Notes under the pieces: generated by a model
Told to the model about the DNA's origin: nothing
Database searches by the model: none
What the model saw: only the letters and a program-made list of their open reading frames with translations
Translations under genes and position numbers: made by a program
Assembly (NCBI GenBank): GCA_937916025.1
Contig: CALGGX010000557.1
Location: 1 to 8,499 of the forward strand
Direction of reading: 5' to 3'
Origin: an uncultured Selenomonadales bacterium
GTDB taxonomy: Bacteria > Bacillota_C > Negativicutes > Selenomonadales > Selenomonadaceae
Length of the DNA stretch: 8,499 bases
Shown: one piece after another, positions 5,288 through 8,499 of the stretch
Layout of the letters: each line of letters starts with the position of its first letter
How positions within the stretch are numbered: position 1 is the first letter of the stretch

Positions 5288-6909
5288 CTTATGTCGGCTT
5301 TGACTTTCGGATCGAGCGTGTCCATTTGAAGCAGAAGTTTCCGCGCATGCGAGCGTACTTTTGTGCTTTGCGTCTTCGCGTAGATTTGAAACAGCAGTTC
5401 CGCGAAATTGTTTTTGGAATAGCCGATGCCGGTGGAAATGAGTCCGATGACGGCTTTATCCGACAGCGTCGAGCCGTCGCGAATGTAATTGAGCAACACG
5501 GCATTGATCTCTTTCAGGCATCGATCCGAGATCAATTCGCCGACGTTTCGCGCTTTAAATGTTTGCAAATTCGACGCGAAATTTTCCATTTCGATCATGT
5601 ATCCGGTTCGGAAAGTCTCGATGAAGTGATCGCAAATCGCGCGTTGAATGCTCGTCAAGATCAATTTCTTTGTGATCGATGCGTTGTTGAGAAACGAATA
5701 CAGGTCGTGAATTTTCCGCTCCGGTTCCAGACTGAGCAACTTTGCAAAGTTTTCGATTGCATCTCTGTCGCCGACCAGCAGTCCTGCCACAATGCACACG
5801 AGTTGATTTTCGGGATTGCTTTGATATTCCTTGATGATTGCCTTTGTTGTCGGCACCATTTTGGAATCGCTTCTCTTCAGACTGCTCAATTGCGCAATCG
5901 AGATCAGCGCGTTGTCTTTCGTAATTTTGAGCGCGTTTTCGGATTTCATCAGCGGCGCGAGGAAGTCCGCAATGATCTCCTGCCGGGAAAATCGACAGCG
6001 GAATGCAACTTCGTCGTCGTTTTTTTGATGACACAATGCGAGAAATTCATTGTACGCGGGGTCTTCGTCGCGCGAACGGCGAGCCAATTCATCGAGATAT
6101 TTATCGCCGATTGCAATGCCGAGATTCCGCGCAATCTTATTCAAAGTGCTCACGCCGAGTTTGCTGATTGCATACGAAGAGCTCAAATGCTCCTTCAGCA
6201 CATTCAAACCGGTTCCGGCAAAGCCGTTGAATTCGTTGATGAGCATTTCGCTGAGTTGCTTGTCGACGTCGTCGCTGTTTTTAAGGTTGATCACAATTCC
6301 CATGGCGCGGTCGAGATTCTCCGGAGTTTTTTTCTGGAGGAACGCGCGAAAGACGCTTTTTTTGAGTTCGTAATTATCGACGAAACGATTGATGCGATCA
6401 AACAATTCCTCGCTTTCGCCGATCATCCCGATTGCAATGATCGCCGCGCGGAGTTGCGGCGTCCAAGTCCAATAATCGCAAATGTGTTTGAGTACTTCAA
6501 TCGTCTCGTCGCCGTTTGTTCTGTAAACCGCCTCGATTCTTTCGGCCAAAATGTTTTCGAGTTCGTCGTCGAATTTCGAGTTGATCACTTTCGACGCGTA
6601 GAGCATGCATTCGATCGGAAGACAATTTTCGGCGAGCATCGAATTGCATTTTTTATAGAGATCATTGTTGAGATTTCGGCGAGACATATCGCTGTCGGGA
6701 CGCCGATTGAAATTCTCGAAAATGCCGACGAATTTTTTGATGTCATTCGGAGCAAAATTCCAGACAAACAGACGCGTATCGGCAGAGTTTTCGTCCGCTT
6801 GCATATGAGTTTCGATTTGTTGCCGAAACTCGAGTTCTATATCGCCGAGTTGACTCAAATCGGTGAGAGTTGCCAATTCAATCGCCTGCCTTTCAATCGT
6901 TTTTTGCAA
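5284..6909 (-). CDS. All-helical HEAT/ARM-like solenoid protein, unknown family
   Basis: The protein of about 541 residues matches no family I recognise. The sequence reads as consecutive amphipathic helices with regularly spaced Leu/Ile/Ala and short polar turns, for example APLMKSENALKITKD, VCIVAGLLVGDRDAIENFAK and VIGLISTGIGYSKNNFAELL. This suggests a HEAT/ARM/TPR-like solenoid, usually a protein-protein scaffold. No catalytic motif, signal peptide, membrane segment or Cys cluster is seen, so a cytoplasmic location is likely. The C-terminus is basic (RSHARKLLLQ). It sits between an Hsp70-like ATPase and a methyltransferase-like protein, overlapping the first by 17 nt and the second by 4 nt, so an adaptor or co-chaperone role is a reasonable guess. 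The start is uncertain. TTG 6909 has no clear ribosome binding site. TTG 6876, with AAGGCAGG about 8 nt upstream, would remove 11 residues and leave a 16-nt gap after the Hsp70-like stop. Confidence 0.78.
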   Translation of the reverse strand: MQKTIERQAIELATLTDLSQLGDIELEFRQQIETHMQADENSADTRLFVWNFAPNDIKKFVGIFENFNRRPDSDMSRRNLNNDLYKKCNSMLAENCLPIECMLYASKVINSKFDDELENILAERIEAVYRTNGDETIEVLKHICDYWTWTPQLRAAIIAIGMIGESEELFDRINRFVDNYELKKSVFRAFLQKKTPENLDRAMGIVINLKNSDDVDKQLSEMLINEFNGFAGTGLNVLKEHLSSSYAISKLGVSTLNKIARNLGIAIGDKYLDELARRSRDEDPAYNEFLALCHQKNDDEVAFRCRFSRQEIIADFLAPLMKSENALKITKDNALISIAQLSSLKRSDSKMVPTTKAIIKEYQSNPENQLVCIVAGLLVGDRDAIENFAKLLSLEPERKIHDLYSFLNNASITKKLILTSIQRAICDHFIETFRTGYMIEMENFASNLQTFKARNVGELISDRCLKEINAVLLNYIRDGSTLSDKAVIGLISTGIGYSKNNFAELLFQIYAKTQSTKVRSHARKLLLQMDTLDPKVKADIR

Positions 6910-8499
6910 TGTTGTAATCTTTTTCGGAGACTTCGTTGCCGTAAATCGACAACGCCAATTCCTGAGGAGTGCGTCTGCCGTCGTCGATGACGATCGACAT
7001 TCGGATCACTTTGTTTTCGTCAATGGTATACTTGATGTCAAAGGGCGTGCCCGGACTTACGGGCGCGTTGAATTTTTGTTTGAGAGTTTGTTGAATGCGC
7101 ATCGACGAGTCAAATTCGTTGACGCCGGAGTAGATATTGATGTTGACGCCGGCCGGTGACGCCGTTCGGAACGCGCCGCGCAATTCTCCCGAGTACGGCA
7201 CGGTTGTTCCGCGCGGAATGATCACGCGGGGAAGTCCTTCGCTGACATTCAACATCACGGATTCGGCGAGCATCATTCGATCCTGCATTTCAATTGCCTG
7301 CTCGAGCACCTGTTGCTCCAAAACTTCATCCGACAGCGCAATCACCGTCGGATCGTAAAACGGATATACCGCCGCGCCTTTCGAGACCGCATTCATCGGA
7401 TCTTCCGGTTTGATCACCGGCTTGCCGATATATTCTTCGATCTTCTCGCAAACCGTCGGAAATTTCGACATGCCGCCCGTCATAAACACGTAATCGATCG
7501 AGTCTTTTGGAATTTCATACTGCTCGAGCGTCTCGCGCACGATGCTGATGATGTTTTTGTTTCGATCAACGTCTTCAAACTTCCGAGATTGAATTTTTTT
7601 GTCGATGTACAAATCCTTCGTGTATTCGTCATAAGCCGCCTTCGTCAATTTCAGATTGTACGGCTTGCCGTCATAAAAGTCCGGAATGTTGTAGCGCGCC
7701 TCGACGGCGTTCGGATCAAAATCCGGATCATTGATCCGCTTTATGTTGATGCGCGCCGTCAACTGCTCTTTGATCGTCTCGGCTCCGAGCAACAATCGCC
7801 GATACATCCGATCTTTCTGCTCTGCCGTCAACTCTCCTTCCAAAATATTGTAGTCCTCGAAAAATTCATTGAGAAGTTTACCGGCAAGTCCGGCGTCGAA
7901 ATCGATGCCGCCGAGTTCGGTGTATCGTCCGATTCCGATCTCTTCAAACCGAATTCGGCGATTGTCAATCACGACGTCGATGATCGACGTATCGCAAGTG
8001 CCGCCGCCGATATCAAACACCAACACGCGCTTTTTGCTTGAAAAATCCGCTTCGCGATCCTGCAACTGTCTTTGCGATTGCTCGTCGATGTAAGACAACA
8101 GCGCGGCAGTCGGCTCGTGTTTGATGACGACCTGCTCGCGTTTGAAGCCGGCCAGCACGGCGGCGGCAATCGTGTCCTCCGTCTGCGCGGGAGTAAACGA
8201 CGCCGGCACCGTGATCACCACCAAGTCATATTTCATATTGCCGCGATTGTCAATCTCATTTTTGCAATGCTGAAGGACGATCGCCCCGATATCCTTCGCC
8301 TCGTAATTTTTGTCGTCAATCTTCCAAGTGTGATGCGTCCCCATGAAACGCTTGGCGTTGGTAACCACATGCTCGCGCTCTTCATTGCGCAGAAATTTCG
8401 CTTTTTCGCCGACGATTTTCATGCCGTCCGGCGCGAAATACACCATCGACGGCAGTTTTTGATTTTCTTCCCAGTTGTCATTTTTGTCGTATTGCCCGA
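6893..8499 (-). CDS. Hsp70-family ATPase with beta substrate-binding domain but no lid (5' partial)
   Basis: The frame stays open to the right edge. Residues upstream of the first internal ATG (8446) read ...WEENQKLPS before MVYF, the normal Hsp70 'PS.V.F' region, so the true start lies about 20-25 codons beyond the window; 534 residues are visible. The nucleotide-binding domain shows TNAKRFMGT (Lys equivalent to the DnaK catalytic Lys), TVPASFTPAQ, KHEPTAALLSY, phosphate-2 VFDIGGGTCD (8020-7991) and the adenosine motif VFMTGGMSKFP (about 7489-7457). The phosphate-1 loop is outside the window. After the linker, from about 7270 to 6930, a DnaK-like beta-sandwich follows (NVSEGLPRVIIPRGTTVPYS; NINIYSGVNEF; FDIKYTIDENKVIRMSI). 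The protein ends just after it, so the helical lid and the EEVD-like tail are absent. The NBD also carries an insertion-like segment (NDPDFDPNAVEARYNIPDFYDGK residues in part, around 7640-7730). This is a divergent Hsp70, not housekeeping DnaK; it leads the three-gene operon. Confidence 0.9.
   Translation of the reverse strand, partial: GQYDKNDNWEENQKLPSMVYFAPDGMKIVGEKAKFLRNEEREHVVTNAKRFMGTHHTWKIDDKNYEAKDIGAIVLQHCKNEIDNRGNMKYDLVVITVPASFTPAQTEDTIAAAVLAGFKREQVVIKHEPTAALLSYIDEQSQRQLQDREADFSSKKRVLVFDIGGGTCDTSIIDVVIDNRRIRFEEIGIGRYTELGGIDFDAGLAGKLLNEFFEDYNILEGELTAEQKDRMYRRLLLGAETIKEQLTARINIKRINDPDFDPNAVEARYNIPDFYDGKPYNLKLTKAAYDEYTKDLYIDKKIQSRKFEDVDRNKNIISIVRETLEQYEIPKDSIDYVFMTGGMSKFPTVCEKIEEYIGKPVIKPEDPMNAVSKGAAVYPFYDPTVIALSDEVLEQQVLEQAIEMQDRMMLAESVMLNVSEGLPRVIIPRGTTVPYSGELRGAFRTASPAGVNINIYSGVNEFDSSMRIQQTLKQKFNAPVSPGTPFDIKYTIDENKVIRMSIVIDDGRRTPQELALSIYGNEVSEKDYNIAKND

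Noticed and set aside
5326..6990. A very long plus-strand reading frame (554 codons) opposite the solenoid gene
   Set aside because: Its translation is rich in Arg, His, Phe and Val with no recognisable motif, it has no ribosome binding site, and it crosses the end of the Hsp70-like gene. The minus-strand gene has operon overlaps on both sides and a normal soluble composition; the antisense frame stays open because of codon bias.
7313..8041. A 242-codon plus-strand frame within the Hsp70-like gene
   Set aside because: It lies wholly opposite conserved Hsp70 motifs and its product is a run of Arg/Phe/Val/His residues typical of an antisense shadow.
4475..8499. A complete restriction-modification system
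   Set aside because: No endonuclease, specificity subunit or helicase is present in the window, and the M-like protein has no visible NPPY motif.

Overview
The window looks like a chromosomal stretch of an anaerobic Firmicute, most likely of the Negativicutes/Selenomonas type. The evidence is a core block rlmB - yacP (rae1) - sigH on the plus strand, an order conserved in Firmicutes, together with DUF1919 and GT10 glycosylation genes of a kind common in gut and rumen Negativicutes. The taxonomic call is an inference from gene order and remembered protein families; no rRNA or tRNA gene is present to confirm it.

Layout. Positions 1-2375 (+) hold two tandem, partly paralogous surface-glycan genes. 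The first is a DUF1919 protein whose 5' end lies outside the window. The second is a chimera of a degraded DUF1919-like half and a complete GT10 (alpha-1,3-fucosyltransferase-like) half. Positions 2391-4461 (+) hold rlmB (23S rRNA Gm2251 methyltransferase), yacP/rae1 (NYN-domain ribosome-associated endonuclease, overlapping rlmB by ATGA) and sigH. SigH has its own near-consensus sigma-A promoter (TTGACT-17 nt-TATAAT). Positions 4475-8499 (-) converge on sigH and hold a tightly packed three-gene accessory operon, read in the order Hsp70-like ATPase without a lid (5' end outside the window), then an all-helical HEAT/ARM-like solenoid protein of unknown family, then a methyltransferase-like protein of the type often auto-named 'restriction endonuclease subunit M'. 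It ends in an intrinsic terminator whose hairpin begins inside the last codons and whose U-tract overlaps the sigH stop codon.

How the genes work together. The two glycan genes probably act on cell-surface or exported polysaccharide. RlmB and Rae1 act on the ribosome and on ribosome-bound mRNA, and SigH is a regulator; their association is mainly conserved synteny. The minus-strand trio is the most unusual part: overlapping genes imply balanced co-expression of a chaperone-type ATPase, a helical scaffold and a protein with a methyltransferase-like fold but no visible NPPY-type catalytic motif. I know of no described system with this composition. A role in defence or in protein/DNA quality control is a hypothesis only.

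The window is almost wholly coding; the longest gap is the 83-nt promoter region before sigH. No tRNA, rRNA, CRISPR, insertion sequence or riboswitch was seen.
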